Below are positions 1-9,322 of a stretch of 64,000 nucleotides of DNA, piece after piece. Made by a program: the position numbers and the translations under genes. The notes beneath the pieces are model-generated. The model was given only the letters and a program-made list of their open reading frames with translations, was not told where the DNA came from and did no database searches. The stretch is from Macrotrachela quadricornifera (lineage: Eukaryota > Rotifera > Eurotatoria > Philodinida > Philodinidae), in assembly GCA_022393335.1 (NCBI GenBank), contig JAJEKB010021331.1, forward strand, positions 922,348-986,347, in the 5' to 3' direction. Each line of letters starts with the position of its first letter. The stretch's first letter is position 1.

Positions 1-59
1 CCTGATCTACAGTCAAGGGAATAAAGGATTCAGATAAAGTACTGAAGACAGAAGAAATG

Positions 60-150
60 ACATCTTATCCTTAACCTTCTGGTCAAGAAAGAAGCAAAAC
101 AAAGTGCTTTTCTATACAGTTTTTCATTAAACTATATCATCGCCTCGAAT
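60..150 (+). repeat. Partial copy of a piggyBac-like element end
   Basis: This stretch shares a run of about 22 bases (around 100-122, beginning aagtgcttttctatacag) and the following atcgcc motif with the right end of the piggyBac relic at 24480-24565. Here the end is decayed and no TTAA-flanked terminus is visible, so it is probably a fragment of the same family. Confidence 0.45.
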
Positions 151-374
151 GTATTAATAATCCATCAAAAGTCAAAGTTATTATCTATGATGAAGAAAAT
201 GCCGATGTTTGATATTTTTCGAATTTGTAATTGATAGTCTTGCTTTTGAAAATCATAAAATGTGAAAAGTTTGTTGCAGATTGAGGTGACGACTAGAGCA
301 GCACACTTATTTATAAACTATTTGACAATCGTTCTCAAAATAAATAGAATGGATTCAGTCGAGGGTACACCTGT

Positions 375-535
375 CAGGTATGGTCTGGTCAACAATGAGA
401 ATTTATTCTCTAATTCATCAATTTTGTTGCCGGATCTTTCTCATGTTATTCTCTCGACTGAGAGTATTGATGAAGTCATTTTTCTTCCAATCGTATGTAG
501 TTATGAAGAGTTATTAGGTAAATGGACGTACCGAT
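375..535 (+). repeat. Diverged internal fragment of the GTAC-ended element family
   Basis: The stretch from ggtctggtcaacaatgag to about 535 follows, base for base with many changes, the interior of the element at 51105-51255: ggtctggtcaataatgac, a cgatctttctcat-like block, a gagatattgatgaa block and a gagttat block. Both terminal repeats are missing. A 92-codon open frame across 262-540 starts on GTG and is best read as chance within this repeat. Confidence 0.5.
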
Positions 536-540
536 TGTAG

Positions 541-783
541 AGTGTGTATGAACATTTTGATTAGAGAATAATGTTTAGAATAATCGAATATTGTCAAGGA
601 TTGATGATTTTAAAGTGTTTCATAGTCTTAGTATATTTAAATAGTGATTTCAACGGTTTGAAAAAATCTACTATAAATGTGTGATTCCTTCGGTCGAAAG
701 CGTGACATATGAATCTATGACTTTCCATTGAATTATTATCTAAAATTTAATTGTTTAAATAAATTTTAATTCCATAATTTCCA
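541..783. other. No gene seen
   Basis: AT-rich sequence between a repeat fragment and the 3' end of a broken F-box gene. No open frame or repeat was recognised. Confidence 0.5.
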
Positions 784-2007
784 TTAACAATTTGAATATC
801 TTGAAATTTGTATAATTTGATTTTCTAATGAAGATAATTTATCTTGATTATATTCATATGAAGTTAGAAGATGAATTAATGATAGTTTCGGTAAATGTTC
901 TATTGGATATAATAGAAATTTATCACATTTAATATGACATATTAATTGTTCGAGATTTGAAAATATTAAACAAAATTTAATCATTTGATTTAAATCATAA
1001 AATGGATTTGGACGTATTTTAAATTCATTATATGAATATTCATCTTCATAAAACATTTTTAATATCTTAATATATTTATTTAAATGAATTCATAAATCAT
1101 TATTATGAAATAAGTCTAATAAATAATCAGGACGAATAGTTAATGATGAGAGATTTAGTGTTTGTTTTAATAATTGAAATAGAATTGTTGATGATATTAT
1201 ATCAGTTATATCTATTATATTAGATAAATAAACCATTTTATTTAATGATTGAATATATATTAAATTAAATGTAAAATCTTCTATTTCATTATATGAGTGT
1301 TGAAATGTGAACGATTTAACATTAGGAAAATAATATTGACATTCTTCTCTTAATCACTAAATTGACATTTAAATGACATTAGAATTCTTTATAGATATAT
1401 TATTATTATTCTATTAAGGAACAGTTTCAATTTTAAAATATTTTAATTGAGATGAATTTTCTAATAAAGTTATTAATTCAGTTAAATAACAATAATCAAT
1501 TATTAAATTAGTAATTGATGATATATTATTAAGAATTTTATAATTTGTTGGTAATTCGGGAAATATAAATGTATGCATTTTATTATTTGATATTAATGAT
1601 ATTGTATTATATATAATATCTCTACAACCAGTCCATTTAAAATAAGATAATTATGATATTATTGGTAAGAAAGATTTTATTTGTGAAATATTATCTTTTG
1701 TTACATCGATTAAAGTTAATGATTGAAGATTGAGAAATTCTAATGATGAAAAATATGAAAAAAATGGTTGAATTTGCCAATATGTATTTTTATTTGATAA
1801 TATTTCAATACAAAATTGCTTAAATATTGTTTGATCAACATTTTCAAAATTAATATATAATCGAAGTTTTTCAATAAGTTTATTTATACGATCATTTAAT
1901 AGATAAAATCCATATAAAATATCAATTAAATTAAGATATTGAAAACATTCAAGAAGAATTTCATTTGGTAAATATTCAAATTTCATATTTAAAGACGAGA
2001 TTTTCAC
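784..2007 (-). pseudogene. Broken F-box/LRR-like protein gene
   Basis: The N-terminal frame (1651-2007) reads as an F-box: a start-proximal EYLPNEILLECFQYLNLID segment followed by a leucine-rich stretch. The frame runs into TAA at 1651-1653, but the same frame then continues with plausible protein (SYFKWTGCRDIIYNT, then SSITNLIIDYCYLTELITLL), which is LRR-like. More stops occur near 1415. A further coding-like stretch from about 1350 is cut by TGA at 1090-1092 and runs on to 784. This layout matches the single-exon F-box/LRR proteins expanded in bdelloids, such as the intact one at 9323-11080. In bdelloids these are presumed substrate adaptors for SCF ubiquitin ligases, though this is not shown for them. 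I see a gene of about 400 codons killed by several nonsense changes. Confidence 0.7.
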
Positions 2008-2370
2008 CTTTATTCAGATATATACACGTCACGATAACAAACTTCTTTCTTGTTTTTTCTGTGTGGAAATTACATCAAACCGGTTATTTTATACTTTATC
2101 TCTTCTAATAAAAATGACAAACCTTATCGTTCTTTGTCGAAGTGACATGTCAATATTTGATATAATCATATGCAATAATAAATTACCAATCATAGAATTA
2201 CAACAAATCTATGACAACATACATTTATAACAAAAAAATAAAAAGATTAATGCTTTAAATGATTTATCCTTGAATATTATTTATTTTCTCTCAATATTAA
2301 TTTTCCTCTCATAGTTTGTTAATTCCATAAGATTTAAAACAAGTTCTTTTTTCTTATATATATAAAAAAA
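2008..2370. other. No gene seen
   Basis: AT-rich spacer upstream of the F-box pseudogene. It may hold the old promoter, but no TATA element or other site stands out. Confidence 0.4.
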
Positions 2371-2455
2371 TCAAGGGAGAGAAGCTGACTGGAGTTCCTC
2401 GGAATCCCTCAGAGTCCTTTGGAGTCCTTCAATGCCACTCAGAGTTTCATAAAAA
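2371..2455 (+). repeat. One end of a CAAGGGGG-family element with GGAGTCC repeats
   Basis: The sequence begins tcaagggagagaagctgac and runs into repeated ggagttcc / ggaatccc / gagtccttt / ggagtcc blocks. It matches the left ends of the elements at 2914, 3562 and 19187. No matching right end is found nearby, so this is a solo end or a decayed copy. Confidence 0.55.
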
Positions 2456-2551
2456 CTTCTTCATATATCCAGAAGCCCATTATAGAATTTGCAACATCAG
2501 ATGAAATAAATGTAAGCGTCGATTTAGAAACGAACGTACACCGTCTTTCTC

Positions 2552-2905
2552 TTATCTGTAATCAGCATATTCATAATTCGAAAACTTTAAATTAAAGAAA
2601 ATATCGTTTTCATAATAAATGGAAGTATAACAGCGGCTTTGTATAAAACTTTTGAAGTTCCTAAGTATTTTTGGTAAACCATAGAGACGAGCTGGTCTCG
2701 AACCTATTGGTTTAGCTATTCCACATTCTTCATTAGTAATGAAATCTTCTTTTAATAATCTTAATAACAAACGATTTAGATGATCTTCATTTTTGATTGT
2801 TGGATCTCCATAAATATGTTTGAATGTTGATTTATCTTTGAGAAGACTTTCCATTTTACTAACGTTGTCACCTTTGTCCATTATAACAATATCACGAACT
2901 GTGTC
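2552..2905 (-). pseudogene. Penelope-like element reverse transcriptase fragment
   Basis: Read on the minus strand, the peptide contains VIMDKGD, then MESLLKDKSTFKHIYGDP, then NRLLLRLLKEDFI, then SRPARLYGLPKI. This order (Asp-Lys motif, then a spacing region, then R-x-YGLPK) is the start of the RT domain in Penelope-like retroelements, of which Athena is the bdelloid group. The similarity stops at about 2675 after the YGLPKI block. It is interrupted upstream by the inverted-repeat element starting at 2914. The YADD-type catalytic motif and any GIY-YIG endonuclease are absent, so this is a dead fragment. Confidence 0.65.
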
Positions 2906-2913
2906 TGGTTTTA

Positions 2914-3520
2914 TCAAGGAGGAAAAGCTCATTCCAATCTTATGGAGTCCCGGAGTCCTCAAAAATACTATATTATATATTTTCTCCTGCATGTATCACA
3001 AATTCGGTATATCTTACTTACTTGATTACTGAGTTGAGCTCAACGTGGTACTCCTCTTAATCAGTGTTGATCAGATGAGTACTCACTATTATTAGTCCTA
3101 ATTAAGTGAGTATTCATTATAATTAGTATTAATTAAAAGGTTACTCGCCTTAATTAGATCGAACCTCACCAGATTATTGATAATCAATTGAGTAGTCATG
3201 TTAATCAATGCAATTTAGATGAGTTCTCATCGTAATCAATGCTAATTACATGATTACTCATGGTAATCAATGGTAAATAGATCAGTACTGACCATTCTTA
3301 TTGATAATTATATAAATACCTACCTTAATTAGTGCTAATTGCATGTTTCTTGGGTTAATCAGTGATAATTAAAGTGAGTACTCAATTAGGTCTTAAACTA
3401 ATTAGTAAGTACTCAACTTATAATGTATGATGAAGAAAATAATTAATATTCTATTTTGAGGACTTCAGGGCTCTAAATAATGTGGAGTCCCGGAGTCCTG
3501 GAATCAGCTTTTTCTCCCTT
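2914..3520. mobile_element. CAAGGGGG-family element carrying a 31-bp minisatellite
   Basis: The left end tcaaggaggaaaagctcatt (2914-2933) and the reverse complement of the right end at 3500-3520 (aagggagaaaaagctgattc) are near-identical terminal inverted repeats. Just inside both ends lies ggagtcccggagtcct (about 2943 and 3483). The centre is the minisatellite at 3048-3420. No protein is encoded. The element abuts the Penelope-like RT relic, and no clear 8-bp target duplication is visible. The family's hAT affinity comes from the copy at 19187. Confidence 0.65.
3048..3420 (+). repeat. Degenerate 31-bp tandem repeat, about 12 copies
   Basis: Units run in register at exactly 31 bp: gtactcctcttaatcagtg... 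(3048), gtactcactattattagtc... (3079), gtattcattataattagta..., and so on to about 3409. One enlarged unit of 51 bp lies near 3141-3191. The consensus alternates GTACTCA with TAATCAGTGCTAATTAGATGA. It is rich in AATTA and TAATCA words, is non-coding, and is wholly contained in the inverted-repeat element at 2914-3520. Confidence 0.8.
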
Positions 3521-3561
3521 ACATTATCATCATAAAGAGAAATCTTTTACAGTGCTTTAAT

Positions 3562-3631
3562 CAAGGGGGAAGCAGCGGAGTCCAGTCCCTTGGATTCAAG
3601 TGGATTCATGGATTCTGCTGTTTCCCCCTTG
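3562..3631. mobile_element. 70-bp CAAGGGGG-ended miniature element
   Basis: The ends caagggggaagcag and ctgctgtttcccccttg are inverted repeats. The interior is made of ggagtcca / cagtcccttggattcaag / tggattca units, the same GGA(G/T)TC theme as the copy at 19187-19296. The flanking 8 bp (gctttaat / tttttttc) do not form a target duplication. Confidence 0.65.
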
Positions 3632-3640
3632 TTTTTTTCT

Positions 3641-4864
3641 CTAACGAATATTTCGTTGATTCTCCTTTTTCTTGAACATAAATTTCAAAGTTTTTTTGCC
3701 GATTAATGTTTCACTAAATTCTTTCTTATAACTAGTTGATGGCATAATATAGATAATAAATCCAAGAACTTGTGGAATATATGATAGTAGATAGACGAAA
3801 AGCAGTATATGACGTTTCCAATTGGTCATTTGAGTACATGCAAAACTGAATACAAGAATGGCTTGAGGCAGAGCAGAGAGAGCGATGATTATAGGTATGA
3901 CATAGAGTTCTTTATGAATCCGAAACTGTTTCTTCCATGATTGAAGAAAGTTCATTTTCTGATCAATTGTCTTGTTTCGCCTGTGTGCAGTCAGAACAGT
4001 CATGACAGTGATACAGATGATTTGGAGAATGAATGGAACGAGATAGTGAATGAGTGTAGAGATTTGATTGTAGGTTAAGACTAGCGTAGTATCAGAGTTT
4101 AGCACACAAATGGGTGAACCATTGGGTAAGCGTTGAATGATTGTATAATAGATTATTTTATGTATATGCATAGCAGAGAGAATGATCAATGTAAGAATAC
4201 TGATATTAATAGCTAGAAGAGGACTTTTTAAAAAAGATGAAATTGGTAAGAGGATCATCTGAAGACGATCAATAGTAATCTAACTGGTCAACCAATATGA
4301 TGATCGAGTAAAGACGGAAAATAAGTAGGAAACTGATTTACATAATCTCATATTGGAAATTTCAATAGTAATTTGAATAAATTTGAACAATAGAAAGAAC
4401 AAAGAAATCTGATTGAAACAGGTATTTATGAATAAATGATTGCCTACACCAAACTTTCGAGGTACAGGTCATTTAAATGTGACAAATGAACAGATATTAT
4501 TGAAGAATCGGATGATAAAGAATAGATAAACTATAACGTTATAAACGATCTTCACTTCTATTGAATAATCAATAAAAAGTGAATCAAGTGTGAGACCAAA
4601 TGCTTGTAAGTCAAATTCACATTGATGTCCTTGATAACAAGAGGGACAAAGACACTTGAAAATGTTCGGATCTTTTGGATAACCTTGAAGACATTTTCCT
4701 CCATACAAACACTTGTCACAATTATCAAGTTGAGTATCATGCCAAAAACAGATCATACGATAAACAGATGACGGACAAATACATAGATAGTTTTCGTCAT
4801 AAACAAAAAACGGGTCTTTAAATTGATAGCAAGCAAAAATTATTGTGATATACGCAATCAACAT
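3641..4864 (-). pseudogene. EGF-like / seven-transmembrane receptor, two in-frame stops
   Basis: One minus-strand frame runs from 4864 to 3641. The N-terminal part has a cysteine-rich EGF-like module (CDKCLYGGKCLQG, then CLCPSCYQGHQCEF, then AFGLTLDSLF). Seven hydrophobic segments follow, with a GVGNHLFI block and a YWLTS-x-ITIDRL block resembling the DRY-region helix of rhodopsin-like receptors. The tail is IIYIMPSTSYKKEF. TGA at 4469-4471 and TAG at 4280-4282 interrupt the frame, with no frameshift on either side, so the original protein was about 408 aa. Receptors joining an EGF ectodomain to 7TM are common in bdelloids. Here the two nonsense codons make it a recent pseudogene unless both are sequencing errors. 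Confidence 0.75.
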
Positions 4865-5283
4865 GTTCGATAACCCATTGTCAGCTGAGTTTCAGCTCAA
4901 AAGCGAGGAGATAGTTGGTGGCCTTCCCTCATAAATCAAATTTTTTATCGATTTAAGACGTCAATTTATTTAAGATATTTATTGTTCAAAATAATTCTAT
5001 TCTTTATTGCTTTGCAATAATGATTGGTTCATACAACTTGTGTTAGAGTTTTCGATCATTCTCAGTATGGCGAAAAGCACCATTATTGTGGAGATCTTTT
5101 ACTTTATGCATTAGAAACGTCATATCGGTAAATAAAATTTGTGCAGCACTTTTTAGTTTTTATTTCAGAGGTAATTATTGTTCTCATGTGTGTTGTTTTT
5201 CTTCTTCTTGCACCATCTTTGACTCACGATTGAAATTTTGTTCTCTTCTTTAAGTCATTTTTACATTTTTTTTCTTTCGTGCC

Positions 5284-5289
5284 TATATA
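5284..5289 (+). promoter_or_regulatory. TATA box of the phosphatase-family gene
   Basis: tatata lies 69 bp upstream of the ATG at 5353. A start site about 30 bp downstream (near 5315) would exclude the ATG at 5302 and support the downstream start. Confidence 0.4.
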
Positions 5290-5352
5290 ACACACATTTT
5301 TTTGTATGTAAGATTCTCATTTTTAGTTGTTTTTCAAAACAAACATACTTTT

Positions 5353-6321
5353 ATGACTGTACGTGTCGTATCGTATAATATTCTAGTACCTATTTATGCG
5401 GATCGGCCAAGCTATTATCCCAATTGTGAACCTCAATTACTTAAAACTGACTATCGATGGAATTTGATTCAAGCTCAATTAGAAGAAGAGATTGTTTGTC
5501 ATGATAACACGATCATTTGCCTACAAGAGATCTGTCTTACTCTGTTACCTAAACTTGAATTATTCTTTCGGCGCTTAAATTATAGTTTCTTTCATAATCT
5601 TTATGGTGACCGACACAATGATTATATGGGTGTAGGTATAGCGATTCCCATTTCAATGCAGCTCGATTCTATTTCGATCATCAAAATTGGAGATTATATA
5701 AAATCAATCAGTGAAGAACGTGAAGAAGATGAGGAAATGTCTGATATGGACGAATTACTACAACTCTCGTGCGATCCATGGACAACTGCTATAGACAGAG
5801 CTAATACACTCGTTTGTTTACAAGTCATGATCGATGGTAAACCATTGTATATTAGTACATATCACATGCCTTGCCTTTATGATCAGCCGAAAGTCATGGC
5901 AATTCATTCTTCGATTGTAAAAGATTTGATGTATGAATTGGCAGCTGGAAAAGATTTTATTTTAGCAGGTGACTTCAATATTAAACCATCGGATGTCTGT
6001 TACAAAGTTTTAACAGAGAATGACTTTGACTACAATTTACCTAAATCCAATATTTATGAAATCTCTTATCAATGCAACATTAAACAAATACTGAAAAGTG
6101 CCTACCGAGAAAAGAATGGAATCGAACCTAATTATACAAATTTTTCTGATACGCTGTTTTCACCAAACTTTTGTGCAACACTTGACTACATATTTTTTAA
6201 TGGTCGTCTCATGGTAGAAAAAGTGTTGGAATTACCGGATCATCCTACTAGTAAATCTTACCCTGATGAAACACATCCCTCAGATCATTTGATGATTGCA
6301 GCAACTTTTCGTTTTTTATAA
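5353..6321 (+). CDS. Endonuclease/exonuclease/phosphatase family protein
   Basis: Single-exon gene of 322 aa. Family motifs in order are VRVVSYNIL at the N terminus, CLQEIC near residue 57 (metal-binding Glu), STYHMP near 175, AGDFNIKPSD near 205 (catalytic Asp-Asn), LDYIFFNG near 283 and HPSDHLMIAA near 309 (terminal Ser-Asp-His). All metal and catalytic residues of the DNase I-like fold are present, so the enzyme should be active. Substrates in this superfamily range from mRNA tails (CCR4/nocturnin/angel) to phospholipids and nucleic acids, and nothing here decides between them. An acidic insertion (SEEREEDEEMSDMDE) sits near 118-132. The ATG at 5353 is preferred over 5302 because of the TATA box at 5284. 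An aaataaa lies about 40 bp after the stop. Confidence 0.85.
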   Translation: MTVRVVSYNILVPIYADRPSYYPNCEPQLLKTDYRWNLIQAQLEEEIVCHDNTIICLQEICLTLLPKLELFFRRLNYSFFHNLYGDRHNDYMGVGIAIPISMQLDSISIIKIGDYIKSISEEREEDEEMSDMDELLQLSCDPWTTAIDRANTLVCLQVMIDGKPLYISTYHMPCLYDQPKVMAIHSSIVKDLMYELAAGKDFILAGDFNIKPSDVCYKVLTENDFDYNLPKSNIYEISYQCNIKQILKSAYREKNGIEPNYTNFSDTLFSPNFCATLDYIFFNGRLMVEKVLELPDHPTSKSYPDETHPSDHLMIAATFRFL

Positions 6322-7863
6322 ATGCAGAAAAACATTGATTTCTTTTCCAAAATCATTGACGAAATAAATACGTACTTAGCTAAGATATCTCGAATTTTTT
6401 TTATATGTGAGCAAGCAAAACTCAATGCAAATGTGATGCACCATTTCGCTCACGTATTTCATCGATGCATCGTATAATAATGTGATACTACTTATTCAAA
6501 GTTTATCCTGAGCATGTTTAGATTTGATGAAAAAAGTAATACAAATCCTTTCTAAAGATCTTCGTATTATCATAAGACAAAACTTATTTGCTCGCGACTT
6601 GGTAGAACCTCTAGAGAACAGTCTTTAAGAGAAAAACTTTTGTCGCTCGATCTTTCTAAAATTATTCAATATCAATGTAGTTTTTACTGCAGTCTACCGT
6701 GAAAGTTTTAGATTTTCTTCTCATATGTTTATAGAAATATTCACTAATTACTATTTAATTAATTAATTTAAATGACATCGAAAAGATTGAACATTTTTCA
6801 TTACATATATTGCAGTTGGTGGTGTCCCCCTTTCGACCATAGACACAATGTGCAATCAATATCTTCTGTTGCTTGGACAAAACGAGAAAGAGTATTAAAA
6901 AAATCAAATTTTTATCCGAAATTGCGGAACAAAATTTTATAGTTATGGTAAATGTACTCGCTCTCTAGCTCAGTTGCCAAACAAATAGGAATTATAATTA
7001 TTAACAGCATTAATAAAATTGTGTTTATGCTTTCTCTTTTATTTTTCTCTTGTGTGAAAGACGCCAATGTATTCATCTTACTCATTTTGTTGTTTTCTCC
7101 TTGCTTCTCTTGAAACAAACGAACATTACAGAGAAGGAGTACTTAAAGTCCACAGCAACCATACAGAAAAGATATCGACAAAAGAAGAAAACAGCAATAT
7201 ATATATACACAAATACGAAGACTCGATTGCTGATTTCGTTCATCCATCTATCGTGGACAATCGAAAATTGGCAACATCTACTGTTCTACAAAATTTTTTT
7301 CTAGTTTAGTTTGATGACAATCTCGATAAGACGAAAAAAGATTTTCAAAACTCACAATGCAAGTATTTGAGGTGATAAGCGAAAAGTGGGACCTATTCGT
7401 GTCAAATGAAAGCTCTCATTGAGAAACTAACAAGGTTAAAATATTAGCAGTCCTTGGCTTATCTAGACGAAGATAATCAATTTTTATGGTAAGCAACATT
7501 TGAGTATATAAGAACCATAGTATTATTTACATTCATTTTTCATTCAATCATCTGTGTATTTAAATAGTAACCTAAAAGAATGTTTTTGAAATTTATCAAT
7601 AGCATTAATATCATAATAATGTCAATGATTTCTGGAAATTCAGTATTGAAGAAATGAAAAATAATATATATGATATTTTGAATATTCGTTTTAATGGATA
7701 ATTTGAAATAAAAGTGCATTGGTGCTTCACTCGGTGGTCTATTGTTCATTTCTTTGCAATTGGTGTTATAAAATTACAAATAAAGATACTATGTAACAAT
7801 TATTTTTTCTCATTCTCTGCTATATTAATAAAATAAAAAAGGTTCATTTCATCAAATAAAAAC
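6322..7863. other. Intergenic; short open frames only
   Basis: No convincing gene. Overlapping frames of 60-84 codons at 6912-7309 and a hydrophobic 69-codon frame at 7540-7749 (minus) lack family motifs. A fragment of the foldback repeat seen at 27430-27720 lies at 7395-7465. Confidence 0.5.
7395..7465 (+). repeat. Fragment of the 27.4-kb foldback repeat
   Basis: gtcaaatgaaagctctcatt, gaaactaaca and ggttaaaatattag match, in order, the reverse complement of 27675-27720. Only one arm end is present. Confidence 0.6.
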
Positions 7864-8245
7864 ATGAATTTAGTAAATATTGCTAAACATCTTCTGTATT
7901 TGGCTCAAATGGAATTTGGATCAAGGAATTCTGCAACAACTACCGATGAAATTATTGTTGTAGAACGATTGTTCGAAGTTCTAAAATCTTTTAAAGACAG
8001 CTACTTCAATGAACTATATACTTACGACACTCTCGAATTTGACGATGAATATGATGAAATGAGTGATGAAGAAGTAAGCGATAACGATATGAAAGATTAC
8101 AATGAAAATGAACATTCAGATATAAAAAAAAACCTTTTTACACTAGAAGAAATGGAAAATATTATCGAATAGGTTGATCAGTATCCGAATGCTGGAATCG
8201 CACCGATTTCACATCGATTTAAAAAGGTCAAATATCTATCTGTTA
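7864..8245 (+). pseudogene. Acidic protein with HTH-like C-terminal segment, broken by TAG
   Basis: An ATG-initiated frame of 102 codons ends at TAG 8170-8172. The first 50 residues are ordinary. Residues 57-90 are strongly acidic (EFDDEYDEMSDEEVSDND...). The frame ends FTLEEMENIIE, then the stop. Without a shift it continues VDQYPNAGIAPISHRFKKVKYL, so the stop likely replaces a Trp codon (TGG to TAG). An 'EEMENIIEWVDQ-P...IS-RFKKVK' segment resembles the helix-turn-helix N-terminus of multicopy transposase-like proteins in bdelloids. I make that link from memory of the pattern only. The frame decays after 8245. Confidence 0.45.
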
Positions 8246-9322
8246 TCGGGTCAAAAAACATTGTTTTCAGATTAGTCTGAAGGGTCAGAAAAACATGATT
8301 ATAGCTCGAATTCTAGAGCAAAGAGACAGGCTTCGCTATCTTCTGCTATATAATAATGCGAAGTGTCTCTGTATGTGTTACTAGGTTAAAGGAACAGGAG
8401 TGATGGCAAAGATGGAATCAAAGGAGCATATCATTGTTTTCAAAGAAATTTTTTATATTTGTTACTTTCAAATGAATTGAAAATATCATGCAATAACCGT
8501 TGTTTCAGAACAGAGATAGAATTCTAAAAGTGACTTTAAGAATTCTCTCGCCATCAGAAAAGATTTTCTTCACATAGTGAAAGTGGCCTTGCAGTATGCA
8601 CGGGTTTCCACTAGTGATAAAAATATGTGATGAATAATGTGGGTTCAAATGAGTGGAGACGAGCGGCATTCGAAGGATTGGACAACTTTCCGATCGATGA
8701 GAAAAATGATCATTTCAAGAGAGAAACAGACATCAGAGTCAAAAATGGTAACTTCAAATATGTAGATCTAGACGATCATAAACAATATCTTACATTCATT
8801 TTTCTATAGGAAAAATGATTTCAATGTTTCTATGATTAAATCAATAGGAAAATCATTATTAAAGCAAAACTATGATTTAGGTAAATAGTGGGATCAATTA
8901 CCATTGTGATTATATATAAATAGTGTAAGTTCTCTTATGGTTTCTAAATAGGGCACGCTTTGCTATCAAACCGACCCACATCCTTTCTGTTCATTTTGAC
9001 AACACCTAATAGAAATGTTAAAATTTCTTATCGCTAAGTTATTTATAAGACATCCCGCAGACATCGATAGTTGATTCAAGTTAGTAAAAATATAAAAATC
9101 ATTTTTGTAGAATTGAAATAGTTGGATTGCAACAAAAATATCAGCAATTATCGATAAGGATTTTTTATAAGCATGAGAAAAGGAACTTGGAGATGAAAAA
9201 TCTTGCTTAAAAATATAAACAACATAGTATTAAGGCACGCATGAAAAACTTCAGAAAACCGAAGAAGTGGCAGTTTCGATTCGAACGCTCAATAATATTA
9301 TAAAAGTTGGTCGGGAAATTTA
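8246..9322. other. No gene seen
   Basis: AT-rich spacer. A 60-codon frame at 8627-8809 (EWRRAAFEGLDNFPIDEKNDHFK...) has protein-like composition but no recognised family, length support or splice context. Confidence 0.45.

Noticed and set aside
262..540. 92-codon open frame
   Set aside because: It starts on GTG, and most of it overlaps a diverged copy of the GTAC-ended element interior, so it is not a gene.
3048..3420. CRISPR-like array
   Set aside because: Units are contiguous 31-mers without unique spacers, in a eukaryotic genome; it is a minisatellite.
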